This document shows, one piece after another, positions 8,361 through 17,055 of a stretch of DNA of 64,000 nt; the stretch's first letter is position 1; each line of letters begins with the position of its first letter. The notes under the pieces are model-generated. The model did no database searches, was not told the origin of the DNA, and was given only the letters and a program-made list of their open reading frames with translations. Made by a program: the position numbers and the translations under genes. This DNA comes from an uncultured Ruegeria sp. (GTDB lineage: Bacteria; Pseudomonadota; Alphaproteobacteria; Rhodobacterales; Rhodobacteraceae). The DNA lies in assembly GCF_947504215.1 (NCBI RefSeq), contig NZ_CANNGO010000001.1:558001-622000 (forward strand). The letters are read 5' to 3'.

Positions 8361-9527
8361 ATGCGATATGAGTTTGCTGATTGTGTTCTGGATATAGATC
8401 GTCACGTGCTGTTGCGCGGTGGCGAAACCGTATCTGTCGAGCCGCAAGTTTTTGATCTGTTGGAATTGCTGGCGCAAAGCCCCGGCAAGCTGGTCCCGCG
8501 TGAAGAGATTATCGAACGGGTCTGGCAGGGGCGCTTCGTCTCGGATTCAACGATCAGCGCGCGCATAGCTGCGGCCCGGAAAGCCGTCGGGGACGATGGC
8601 AAGACGCAGCGGGTCATTAGAACGATCGTGCGGCGTGGATTGCAATTGGCAGCGGAGGTAAGCAGCGATGACGACGCGGGCTCGGGAATGGGCGAGCATA
8701 CTCAACAATTGAGATATGCACGTGGTCGAAATGGCCAGGCAATCCCGTTTACCCTGTGCGGCGAGGGCCTGCCGGTTCTTCGCTTAGGGTCCGTTGTTCA
8801 TGATCTGGAAGCAGAATGGCGCTTGTCATCAGAGCACAAGCGGTTGGCAGATATGGCTGATCGGTTTCGTCTGTTGCGGTACAACAAGGACCACAATGCG
8901 AGTTCGAATTCAAACCACGAAGCTGTGTATAATCACAGGATCGACGAAATCCTGACCGTGACTGAGGCCGCAGGATTTGAGCGTTTCTCTATCGTCGGTG
9001 AGTTCGGCGGAACATTCCCGGCATTGCACTTTGCAGCGCAGCACCCCGAGCGGGTGAACAAGCTGGTGATTGCAGGTGGTTGGGCCGAAGGGCGAGATCA
9101 TCGCGCGGACGCGCAACAGCCGGACTCGATCCGAACGTTGATTGCCGAGGGCTGGCAAACTCCGAGGGGCGGGTACGCACTGGGCTCTACGCTCAGCTAT
9201 TTTCCGGATGGCCCGCTTGATGACGTCCGGCAGATGGTCGACGAGATGCAGTCGTTGTATTCCCGAGAGCAAAAGCTGCACTACCGCGACATAGGCAACA
9301 GCACATCCGCCTTGCACATACTGCCAAAAATCGAGTGTCCCACCCTAGTTCTGCACGGGCGTCACGCTGCAGTTCACCCGTTGTCAGAGGCGCGGAAACT
9401 GGCGGCTGGAATACCCAACGCCTCATTGGTGGTCCTCGAAACGGGCAATCAGATACCCCTGCCCGGAAACGCCGCATATGACACCTATTTGCAAAGCCTA
9501 ACCGCGTTTCTTGAAGCACCCGACTAA
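8361..9527 (+). CDS. OmpR/CadC-type winged-helix protein fused to a hydrolase-like domain lacking the triad
   Basis: Residues 1-95 form an OmpR/CadC-type winged helix (MRYEFADCVLDIDRHVLLRGG..., LVPREEIIERVWQGRFVSDSTISARI). Residues ~110-388 are an alpha/beta hydrolase fold, but the catalytic sites are lost: the nucleophile elbow is GEFGG instead of GxSxG, the acid loop reads HGRHAAVHP where HGRHD is usual, and the terminal His region reads ETGNQIPL in place of a motif with NH. I infer a ligand-sensing transcription factor. The ATG at 8361 starts the domain exactly; the upstream codons have no support. Confidence 0.8.
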   Translation: MRYEFADCVLDIDRHVLLRGGETVSVEPQVFDLLELLAQSPGKLVPREEIIERVWQGRFVSDSTISARIAAARKAVGDDGKTQRVIRTIVRRGLQLAAEVSSDDDAGSGMGEHTQQLRYARGRNGQAIPFTLCGEGLPVLRLGSVVHDLEAEWRLSSEHKRLADMADRFRLLRYNKDHNASSNSNHEAVYNHRIDEILTVTEAAGFERFSIVGEFGGTFPALHFAAQHPERVNKLVIAGGWAEGRDHRADAQQPDSIRTLIAEGWQTPRGGYALGSTLSYFPDGPLDDVRQMVDEMQSLYSREQKLHYRDIGNSTSALHILPKIECPTLVLHGRHAAVHPLSEARKLAAGIPNASLVVLETGNQIPLPGNAAYDTYLQSLTAFLEAPD

Positions 9528-9601
9528 GGTCGGATCGGGCGCTGGACATTTCTCGGCGCAGCGCTCAGGTTTCACATCGACCATGCAAAAATGAGGCCCC
9601 C

Positions 9602-11392
9602 ATGTTCCAGTCTTTCACAGCCACCGCGCGCCCTGAACAAGGCCCCCCTCGGTTGGCGGCACTGCGGGGCGAGATGGCAGGCGACGGGTTGGACGGGTTT
9701 CTGGTTCCGCGAGCGGATGCCCATCAGGGTGAGTATGTGGCACCCCGGGATGAGAGGCTGGCATGGTTGACCGGTTTCACCGGATCAGCCGGGTTTTGCG
9801 CGGCTCTCGTCGATGTGGCCGGGGTTTTTATCGACGGGCGCTATAGGACGCAGGTCAAGGCAGAGGTGGCGCGGGATTACACGCCGGTTCCATGGCCTGA
9901 AGTCGGCTTAAGTGCCTGGCTGAAGGAACAGCTGCCAAATGGCGGCAAGATTGGGTTTGACCCGTGGTTACACCCGGCTGGGCAAATTTCCAAGACGCGG
10001 ACCGAGTTGGATGGCAGTGGCATCACGCTGGCGCAATGCGACAATCTGGTGGACCGGATTTGGGACAATCAACCCGCGCCACCGATGAACCCAGTCAAGG
10101 CGCACCCGATTGAACTTGCCGGCGAAACCGCAGACAGCAAGATTGGTCGATTGGCCGATGGTTTGCAAAAGGACGGATACGCGGCAGCGGTGATCACCCT
10201 GCCGGATTCGATCATGTGGTTGCTGAACATTCGGGGATCAGACATTCCCTATAATCCGGTGGCCCACGGGTTCGCCATTCTGCACGCCGACGCCCGGGTA
10301 GATCTGTTTATGGCCGCTGAAAAGTTGGTGGGTGTGGAAGGTCATCTAAGCCCACATGTCCTGGTGCATGACCCATCTGATTTCCTGGATGCTGTAGGCA
10401 AGTTGGAAGGGCGCATTCAGGTTGACCCCAACACCGTGCCCCAGATCGTTGCGGATGCTCTGGGGGATCGGCTGGTCGAAGGTGGCGATCCTTGCGCCCT
10501 GCCCAAGGCCTGCAAGAACGCCGCTGAAATCGCAGGTAGCGCCGAGGCGCATCTGCGCGACGCGGTCGCTGTAGCTGAAACGCTGTGCTGGCTGGATACG
10601 CATTCCCCTGGCAGTCTGACGGAGTCTCAGGTTGTGACGCGGCTTGAGGAAAATCGCCGCAAAGACAATGCACTGCAGGACATCTCGTTCGATACAATCG
10701 CGGGTACCGGTCCGAACGGCGCCATCATGCATTACCGCGTGACCGAAGAGACGGATAGCAAGCTTGAGGACGGTCATCTGTTGGTTCTGGACAGCGGCGG
10801 GCAGTATCTGGATGGCACAACCGATATCACCCGTACCATAGCGATTGGCGAAGTCGACCACGAGGAAAAAGCCTGTTTCACCCGCGTGTTGAAGGGCATG
10901 ATCAACCTGTCGATGTTGCGTTGGCCGGTTGGGTTGGCCGGCCGCGATATCGAATGCATCGCCCGTACGCCGCTGTGGTTGGCCGGTCAGGATTTCAACC
11001 ACGGGGTTGGGCATGGTGTTGGTGCCTATCTCAGCGTTCACGAAGGACCGCAACGTCTGTCCAAGGTCAGTCATGTCCCGCTTGAGCCCGGCATGATCCT
11101 GTCGAATGAACCGGGGTACTACCGCGAAGGCGCGTTTGGCATCCGGATCGAAAATCTGGTGGTGGTGGAAGATGCCGACACCCTGCCCGGTGGCGATGCC
11201 GAACGGGCAATGTTGTGTTGGCGCACTCTGACATATGTGCCGATCGACCGCCGACTTATCGTCACCGAGATGCTGGCCGCGGATGAGCGCATCTGGCTGA
11301 ACGCCTATCATCGCGACGTTGCAGAAAAGATCCGACCAAGGCTGGGCCCGGACGCGCAACTGTGGTTGGATGCCGCAGCTGCGCCGATCTGA
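9602..11392 (+). CDS. Aminopeptidase P (Xaa-Pro aminopeptidase), M24B family
   Basis: A 596-residue metallopeptidase that removes the N-terminal residue from peptides with Pro in position 2. Length matches the large three-domain type: two creatinase-like N-terminal domains (~1-310) and a pita-bread catalytic domain. Metal ligands are visible in order: DSGGQYLDGTTDITRT (two Asp), HGVGHGVGAYLSVHE (His), SNEPGYYREG (Glu) and GIRIENL (Glu). No signal peptide, so cytoplasmic. Start follows a short GAGG-containing stretch. Confidence 0.9.
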   Translation: MFQSFTATARPEQGPPRLAALRGEMAGDGLDGFLVPRADAHQGEYVAPRDERLAWLTGFTGSAGFCAALVDVAGVFIDGRYRTQVKAEVARDYTPVPWPEVGLSAWLKEQLPNGGKIGFDPWLHPAGQISKTRTELDGSGITLAQCDNLVDRIWDNQPAPPMNPVKAHPIELAGETADSKIGRLADGLQKDGYAAAVITLPDSIMWLLNIRGSDIPYNPVAHGFAILHADARVDLFMAAEKLVGVEGHLSPHVLVHDPSDFLDAVGKLEGRIQVDPNTVPQIVADALGDRLVEGGDPCALPKACKNAAEIAGSAEAHLRDAVAVAETLCWLDTHSPGSLTESQVVTRLEENRRKDNALQDISFDTIAGTGPNGAIMHYRVTEETDSKLEDGHLLVLDSGGQYLDGTTDITRTIAIGEVDHEEKACFTRVLKGMINLSMLRWPVGLAGRDIECIARTPLWLAGQDFNHGVGHGVGAYLSVHEGPQRLSKVSHVPLEPGMILSNEPGYYREGAFGIRIENLVVVEDADTLPGGDAERAMLCWRTLTYVPIDRRLIVTEMLAADERIWLNAYHRDVAEKIRPRLGPDAQLWLDAAAAPI

Positions 11393-11455
11393 CACCGGAC
11401 TGTTACCCAGACCGGGCAGAGGAAAGGCCCTGATACGACGAGAGTAGGAGCAGAA

Positions 11456-11797
11456 ATGACTGAGATCACGATCCAAAAAGCGCCGGGGAAATGGACCGTC
11501 CGCTCGGGCGGAGCGATTCTGGGCGAGACAAGCAACGCGCTGGAATTGAACGAAGGCGATCTGGATCCTGTGATCTACTTTCCGCGTTCGGACATCGCCA
11601 TGGCCTTTCTGGATCAGACCGACAAGGTAACCCATTGCCCCCATAAGGGTGATGCGACGCATTTTTCCATCGTCAACAAATCCTCGGTCACGGAAAATGC
11701 AGCCTGGAGCTATGAAGACCCGATTCAGGCTGTGGCCGAGATCAAAGGGTATCTGGCGTTTTATCCGCAGGAGTCGGTGAAGGTCGAACAAATCTAG
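11456..11797 (+). CDS. DUF427 family protein
   Basis: The 113-residue protein has the compact DUF427 barrel: WTVRSGGAILGET near the start, YFPRSDIAMAFL, the central CPHKGDATHFSI and AWSYEDP, then IKGYLAFYP. The family's biochemical role is not established. The gene lies 60 bases after aminopeptidase P on the same strand and may share its transcript. A GTAGGAG ribosome site lies just upstream. Confidence 0.85.
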   Translation: MTEITIQKAPGKWTVRSGGAILGETSNALELNEGDLDPVIYFPRSDIAMAFLDQTDKVTHCPHKGDATHFSIVNKSSVTENAAWSYEDPIQAVAEIKGYLAFYPQESVKVEQI

Positions 11798-11846
11798 GCT
11801 TCGCACGATCCGAGGCGCCAGACCCGGTCAGGCCAGGCGTTCCTTT

Positions 11847-12053
11847 TCAGTCAGGCTCAAAACTCAGGATATCGCCTGGCTGACACTCAAGATATTTGCA
11901 GATCGCGTCCAGTGTCGAAAACCGGACGCCTTTTATTTTGCCTGATTTGATCAGCGACAGGTTGGTCTCGGACAACCCGATTGCCGCCGCTAATTCCCGC
12001 GAGGAGACTTTGCGCTTTACTAGCATCAGGTCGAGATTCACCTGAATTGTCAT
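11847..12053 (-). CDS. XRE-family helix-turn-helix regulator (YozG-like)
   Basis: A 68-residue single-domain Cro/CI-type repressor with helix-turn-helix SSRELAAAIGLSETNLSLIKSG and a C-terminal ECQPGDILSFEPD. Short regulators of this kind are regularly paired with a DUF2975 membrane protein, which here lies 9 bases upstream on the same strand, so the two are likely co-transcribed. Confidence 0.88.
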   Translation of the reverse strand: MTIQVNLDLMLVKRKVSSRELAAAIGLSETNLSLIKSGKIKGVRFSTLDAICKYLECQPGDILSFEPD

Positions 12054-12062
12054 ACAGTCCCC

Positions 12063-12575
12063 CTATAGAAAGTGTTTGTTTTCATCTTCGGCCTGCCAGG
12101 CACGCCCTAGCGTTTGCGAGATCGCCAGCAACACAACACCCGTTATGGCAAAGATAATGTCCAAATCCAGTGGGTCCCAGCCGAATTCGAACCCTTCGGT
12201 CGAGTCCAAACCAACCACGATCAAATACGGCATCACGGCTGAAATGATATTGTAGCCGATCCAAAAGCCGATCAGCCCCCAGGCCATGCGACGCAGATTG
12301 CGTGCCAGATCGCGAAAATCCTGCCCCTGCCCGCCGTTTAAGATTAACCAAGCACCCCGAAACGCACCGGCCAGAGACAAAAGGGCAAGTAGGGTCAGGA
12401 TCAATCCGATCATCAATGTCCAAACGGGTGGGGACGAAGGTTGTATAGGAAACTCAAAAATGTCCCATATCTCGTTGTGAAGACCCAACATTTGGCCAAT
12501 CCAGAGGAAGCCAAAGATAAAAAGATAGTAGGTCATGCTCAATACCATCGCGGCCTTTGCAAGAAAACTCATCAT
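12063..12575 (-). CDS. DUF2975 family membrane protein
   Basis: The 170-residue protein has four hydrophobic segments, at about residues 5-30, 50-73, 93-120 and 138-157, with the DUF2975 hallmark of a polar loop (NGGQGQDFRDLARNLRRMAW) before the third. It is an inner-membrane protein of unknown activity, encoded directly before its XRE partner; such pairs are thought to form small membrane-linked regulatory modules. That functional statement is inference. Confidence 0.8.
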   Translation of the reverse strand: MMSFLAKAAMVLSMTYYLFIFGFLWIGQMLGLHNEIWDIFEFPIQPSSPPVWTLMIGLILTLLALLSLAGAFRGAWLILNGGQGQDFRDLARNLRRMAWGLIGFWIGYNIISAVMPYLIVVGLDSTEGFEFGWDPLDLDIIFAITGVVLLAISQTLGRAWQAEDENKHFL

Positions 12576-12736
12576 ACCTCCTGTGTTGCCGATCGTGCTT
12601 ATCGCAATTCGTCAAGTACACAAACCCTTACTTTACGTAATTTAAATAAAACATAAAAATATTGTTGAAAAGCATTGAACCTTCGATTAGGTCCGCTGCC
12701 GAGTAATTCGATCGCAATTAAAAAAAGGACAAAACG

Positions 12737-13102
12737 ATGAAACTGACCAATTCTTGCGGCATACTGATACTTGGATTGACGGTCGCGGCGTGCTCTGACA
12801 GTGCAGACACTTTGATTGTTGACGGCCAGAAAAAAGCGAATTTCCAATCCGACCTGACCGCCTGCCAGCAGGTGTCGATGCAGCGCGAAAAAACCAATGA
12901 CGGGGCGGTTACCGGTGCCGTAATCGGCGGGCTGGTCGGCGCAGCCGAAGCAGACAGCGGCGACGCACTGGCCGGGCTCGGTATTGGTGCAGCCGTTGGC
13001 GGCCTCATAGGAACAGCCGAGGATTCATCTGAGGCAGACGACGCCAGAAAACGTATCGTTTTTAGCTGTATGCGGGGTCGAGGCCACAATGTCGTTGGTT
13101 AG
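12737..13102 (+). CDS. Glycine-zipper lipoprotein
   Basis: A 121-residue protein with a lipoprotein signal (lipobox LTVAAC, mature Cys at about 20). A double glycine zipper, GAVTGAVIGGLVGAA and GLGIGAAVGGLIGTA, spans ~57-95, and the protein ends CMRGRGHNVVG. The latter ending recurs almost unchanged in the glycine-zipper lipoprotein at 33945-34319, so the two are paralogs. The last 14 bases overlap the next gene. An AAGGAC ribosome site precedes the ATG. Probably envelope-anchored; function unknown. Confidence 0.75.
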   Translation: MKLTNSCGILILGLTVAACSDSADTLIVDGQKKANFQSDLTACQQVSMQREKTNDGAVTGAVIGGLVGAAEADSGDALAGLGIGAAVGGLIGTAEDSSEADDARKRIVFSCMRGRGHNVVG

Positions 13103-13715
13103 AAGACATCTTTCGCCGCGTGGCCGCCGCCTGAGCCGCTATGCCGCCGTGCTGGCGGCAATGGTCGCGGTTTTAATGGGCGGGTGTACTCAGATGTCCA
13201 TCTTGGCGTGGAACCAGGTCCCGATGACCGAGTTCCGCGTCGATGGCACACGGCTGTATATGCAAGGGGCTATCAACTCTCAGACGCTGAAACAGTTTGA
13301 AGACGTTTATGCCAAGCACCCTGACATCAAGACTTTGGTCGAACTGGATGTGCCCGGATCGCTTGATGATGACACCATGATTGCGCTGGCCTACCGAGTA
13401 CGAGAGCTGGGACTTAACACCCATCTGGAAGCCTCCAGCCTGATCCAGTCAGGCGGGGTGGACTTGTTTCTGGCAGGCGTCCGTCGCACCATGGAGCCGG
13501 GCGCACAGATTGGTGTGCATTCTTGGTCAGACGGATCGCGGGACGCGAAAGACTACCCGCGCGATGCCCCTGAACACGAACAGAACCGATTGTACATCGA
13601 GCACGTGCTGGGCGATGAGTCATTCTACTGGTTTACGATTTATGCCGCACCGGCTGATGGCATGCACTTCATGACTAGCAGCGAAATCAAAAAATACGGG
13701 TTATTGACGAACTAG
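13089..13715 (+). CDS. ClpP/crotonase-fold lipoprotein (COG3904-like)
   Basis: A 208-residue lipoprotein (lipobox LMGGC at ~29-33) whose mature domain has the ClpP/crotonase order: LYMQGAINSQTL, LVELDVPGSLDD, then SLIQSGGVDLFLAG holding the candidate nucleophilic serine, and GAQIGVHSWSDG. This matches predicted periplasmic ClpP-like proteins whose activity is unproven. The start lies inside the end of the preceding glycine-zipper gene (14-base overlap, other frame), which suggests coupled translation and shared function at the envelope. Confidence 0.65.
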   Translation: MSLVRRHLSPRGRRLSRYAAVLAAMVAVLMGGCTQMSILAWNQVPMTEFRVDGTRLYMQGAINSQTLKQFEDVYAKHPDIKTLVELDVPGSLDDDTMIALAYRVRELGLNTHLEASSLIQSGGVDLFLAGVRRTMEPGAQIGVHSWSDGSRDAKDYPRDAPEHEQNRLYIEHVLGDESFYWFTIYAAPADGMHFMTSSEIKKYGLLTN

Positions 13716-13908
13716 CCATCCAATGCCCCAAGTCGATGTGACCGCAGGCACGCAGATTTCAACGCGCGTGCCTACTACATTTTGATCGGTGCATATGCTC
13801 TCCGTTTCGCGAAAGCCTGAAATCCGATCACACGCTGCTCACGCGGCTGTGGCATGCAATTGATCATCCCAGCGTGCATATTGGGCGTGAACAGAAAGGG
13901 AGCGGGCC

Positions 13909-15276
13909 ATGTCGATATCTCGTCGCAGCTTTGTTGGACTAGCCGGGGCAGGCGCATTCGCGCCAGTTGCGCTCTGGGCCCAACAGGACCCGGTGCTTGA
14001 GGCAGTTCGCAGCACGCTTTTCGGCCGCAGGACTGAGTTTGAGGCACACATGGCGTTTCTTAAGGATCGCGGCAACCCTGACGTTGTTCCGGCCCTGCTG
14101 ACAGGAATGCGGTTTTCCGACCGGCGAAGAGACGACATCGTCGAAGTGATGGAGGCTCTGACGGGTAAGCAATTGGGCACCAACTGGTTCGAATGGATGC
14201 TATGGCAGGAACGCAACCCGCAGGTGGTGCCCCACCCATCGCTGATCCCGTTCAAACGCGAAGTTCTATTGGGTGTCGATTCCAATTTCGACGTATTCCT
14301 GCAGCCAGAGTATCTGCAACGCGACAAGATGAAGATCCGGCTGGAAGAGATCGCCTGGGGTGGCGTGCGCAAAGACGGCATTCCGTCGTTGGACAACCCT
14401 ACACTCATTTCGGCTGCAAACGCCGACTACATGAAGGGCGACGATCTGGTGTTTGGCGTGGCGATCAACGGGGATGAGAGAGCCTACCCGCTGCGGATCA
14501 TGGGATGGCACGAGATGTTCAACGATGTGATTGGCGGCGTGCCGGTTGCTTTGGCTTACTGCACCCTATGCGGTTCGGGCATTCTCTTTGAAACGCAGGT
14601 TCAGGGACGGCAAAAACCACTGGTGTTTGGCTCATCCGGGTTCCTGTATCGGTCCAACAAGCTGATGTTTGACCGCGCGACACATTCGCTGTGGAACCAA
14701 TACACCGGAAAACCGGTGGTGGGGCCGTTGGTGGATAGCGGACTTACCCTGAAGCAACGCCCTGTTGTGATCACGACCTGGGACAGCTGGAAGACATCAC
14801 ATCCGGGCACGCGGGTGCTGTCGCTGAACACAGGGCATCGGCGTAACTATGGTTCGGGTGTCGTCTACCGGGACTATTTTGCGTCGAGCGAGTTGATGTT
14901 CCCGGCGCTCGTGGATCAGTCTAAGCATCGGCAAAAGGACTACGTGTTTGCGGTACGCCAATTTGGGGCGGCGCGGGCTTGGCCGCTGGATGCGTTCAAG
15001 CGAACTCCGGTGATCAATGACGCCATCGCGGGCCGCCCGTTGGTATTGATTGGTGATCCGGCCGAGCGCAGTGTACGGGCCTACGAACGCAAGTCCCACA
15101 AATTCAGCGCGTCGGGTCGTGGGTTGCGGGATGCCAAGGGCGCTGACTGGACCGTCACGGAAGAGGCGATTGTCGGCGCGGATGGCACACGGCTGCCGCG
15201 GGTGGCTGGTCATATCTCCTACTGGTTTGCGTGGGACAACTATATGGGTGACGCCGCAAGCGTGTATGACGGCTGA
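13909..15276 (+). CDS. DUF3179 domain protein with Tat-type signal
   Basis: The 455-residue protein begins MSISRRSFVGLAGAGAFAPV, a twin-arginine signal with a cut near ALWAQ, so it is probably exported folded. The DUF3179 core starts about residue 165 (VFGVAINGDERAYPLRIM) and holds the family's Cys motif AYCTLCGSGILF, followed by GSSGFLYRSNKLMFDR and SLWNQYTG. The two cysteines and Tat export hint at a bound cofactor or metal, but the family function is not known. It is convergent with the ClC gene, with three bases between stops. Confidence 0.85.
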   Translation: MSISRRSFVGLAGAGAFAPVALWAQQDPVLEAVRSTLFGRRTEFEAHMAFLKDRGNPDVVPALLTGMRFSDRRRDDIVEVMEALTGKQLGTNWFEWMLWQERNPQVVPHPSLIPFKREVLLGVDSNFDVFLQPEYLQRDKMKIRLEEIAWGGVRKDGIPSLDNPTLISAANADYMKGDDLVFGVAINGDERAYPLRIMGWHEMFNDVIGGVPVALAYCTLCGSGILFETQVQGRQKPLVFGSSGFLYRSNKLMFDRATHSLWNQYTGKPVVGPLVDSGLTLKQRPVVITTWDSWKTSHPGTRVLSLNTGHRRNYGSGVVYRDYFASSELMFPALVDQSKHRQKDYVFAVRQFGAARAWPLDAFKRTPVINDAIAGRPLVLIGDPAERSVRAYERKSHKFSASGRGLRDAKGADWTVTEEAIVGADGTRLPRVAGHISYWFAWDNYMGDAASVYDG

Positions 15277-15279
15277 CGG

Positions 15280-16965
15280 TCAGGAATGTTCCTCGGCCGC
15301 TGTTGCCGCCAAAGCTCGGTTATAGGCTTTGAGCGCATCTACGTGATAGAGCGCGCCAACGGGCGTTTCTCGTCCAACTTCATCGACAATGACCACCGGA
15401 ATACACGGGATATCGTCGCGGTCGAAATAGGGCATCGCGGCTTCGAGCGTTGCGCTGGCTTTGACGCAGAACCCCTTATCGATCAGGATCTGCGCTTCAT
15501 CCTTTGAAATCGAACGCGGGTCTCCGATAGGCCGCATTACAGCCCCTGCCCTGAGCATGGCCAGCAGATACGCCTGGGGCCCGGCGGCCAGATGCACGTT
15601 GCGACGTTCTAGCTGGGTCAGGAAGAACGAGCGGTCGACCAGGCGAGATGCCAACGCGGTGGACATCGAAACCGACACCATCACAGCCAGGCCAATCTGC
15701 CAATCTCCGGTCAGTTCGAACACGATCAAAGTGGTAGAGATCGGCGCGCCCAGAACGGCGGCGGCCACGGCGCCCATGCCCGCGAAGGCATACAGCGTAT
15801 GGGTACCCGACACTTCCGGCAGCAATCCGGTGGCAATAAGACCAAAGGCCAACCCGGTCAGCGCTCCAATCATCAACGATGGGGAAAACACGCCGCCGCC
15901 CATACGCCCGCCCATGGTGATCGCTACCGCTATGGTCTTGATCACGGCAAACAGGATCGCGGTTGGCAGCACAAGATCACCGGTCAACGCACGGATCGTG
16001 GTTTCGTATCCGACCCCGATGATATGCGGGAACCAGATTGCCAAAAGACCCAGCATCGCGCCGGATACCCCTGGTCGCAACCACCGCGGCATGGATAGGC
16101 GGTTTTGAACATGGCTGCCGATATCCTCGGCAAAGAAGATCGAACGCATCAGCAGCACTGCCACGAAGCCGCAGATCAGCCCAAGGATCAGAAAGGCCGG
16201 CAATTCGACATAGAATTGCAGAGACCCGGGCGTTTCCAGCGCAAACTCTGTGACGTCACCATATTCCAAGCGGTTGATCACAGTCCCCGCGACCGAGGCA
16301 ATGACGATGGGTGCAAATGCGTGCACGGCGAAATGGCGCAGCACGACCTCGAGCGCGAATAAGGCTCCGGCGATGGGCGCGTTAAAACTGGCCGAGACGG
16401 CGGCGGCAACAGCGCAACCCAGCAGATCACGCCCGGTAATGCCATCTGCGTGAATGCGATTGCTAACCCAAGTGGAAATCACACCCGCCATATGGACCAC
16501 CGGCCCTTCCCGCCCGGTGGACCCGCCTGTACTGAGGGTGATGAGCGAAGCAAAAAACGACGCGATACCCGCTTTGGTTTCGACCCGCCCATTAGTCACG
16601 GCAGAACCTTCGATTACATCTGCCACGGATCGAACACGCCCGTCATCAGTGAATTTATTCAGTATGACCCCGACGATCAAACCACCGAAAATGGGGGTGA
16701 TCAGGATCAGAAACCACGGGAGTTTTTCGACGTGGCTATGCAGCAGCAGAATGTCTTCCGTTTCGTAAACATAGGCCTGCAACGCCCGGATCGCCTTACG
16801 AAATCCAAGCGCCATGAAGCCCGCAGCTATTCCGATGACCAGTGCAATGAACCAGAACTGGATCTGGCTGGGACCCCGGCGCAGCATCACCCGCCAGGCG
16901 TCCTTGATCGCGGCCAGAGCCTGACTAAGCTGGTTGCGCAGAACGGTGCGGGTAGATTGGGTCAT
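15280..16965 (-). CDS. ClC-family chloride channel/antiporter with CBS domains
   Basis: A 561-residue membrane protein with the ClC fold of about ten or more hydrophobic helices up to ~440. Filter motifs are STGREGPVVHMAG, which contains the gating glutamate needed for H+/Cl- exchange, and GGGVFSPSLMIG. The usual GSGIP segment is diverged (EGSAVTNG). The C-terminal ~120 residues form a CBS-type regulatory region (VMRPIGDPRSISKDEAQ...). The gating Glu suggests an antiporter. Its ion preference is not certain. Confidence 0.88.
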   Translation of the reverse strand: MTQSTRTVLRNQLSQALAAIKDAWRVMLRRGPSQIQFWFIALVIGIAAGFMALGFRKAIRALQAYVYETEDILLLHSHVEKLPWFLILITPIFGGLIVGVILNKFTDDGRVRSVADVIEGSAVTNGRVETKAGIASFFASLITLSTGGSTGREGPVVHMAGVISTWVSNRIHADGITGRDLLGCAVAAAVSASFNAPIAGALFALEVVLRHFAVHAFAPIVIASVAGTVINRLEYGDVTEFALETPGSLQFYVELPAFLILGLICGFVAVLLMRSIFFAEDIGSHVQNRLSMPRWLRPGVSGAMLGLLAIWFPHIIGVGYETTIRALTGDLVLPTAILFAVIKTIAVAITMGGRMGGGVFSPSLMIGALTGLAFGLIATGLLPEVSGTHTLYAFAGMGAVAAAVLGAPISTTLIVFELTGDWQIGLAVMVSVSMSTALASRLVDRSFFLTQLERRNVHLAAGPQAYLLAMLRAGAVMRPIGDPRSISKDEAQILIDKGFCVKASATLEAAMPYFDRDDIPCIPVVIVDEVGRETPVGALYHVDALKAYNRALAATAAEEHS

Positions 16966-17055
16966 TGGCCCTCGGGGATCATCTCATATCCCTTAGTAAG
17001 CCACGGGGCGCTCATATAAAAGTAGGATAGCGACCCCGCGTAGTAGCGAGTTGTT

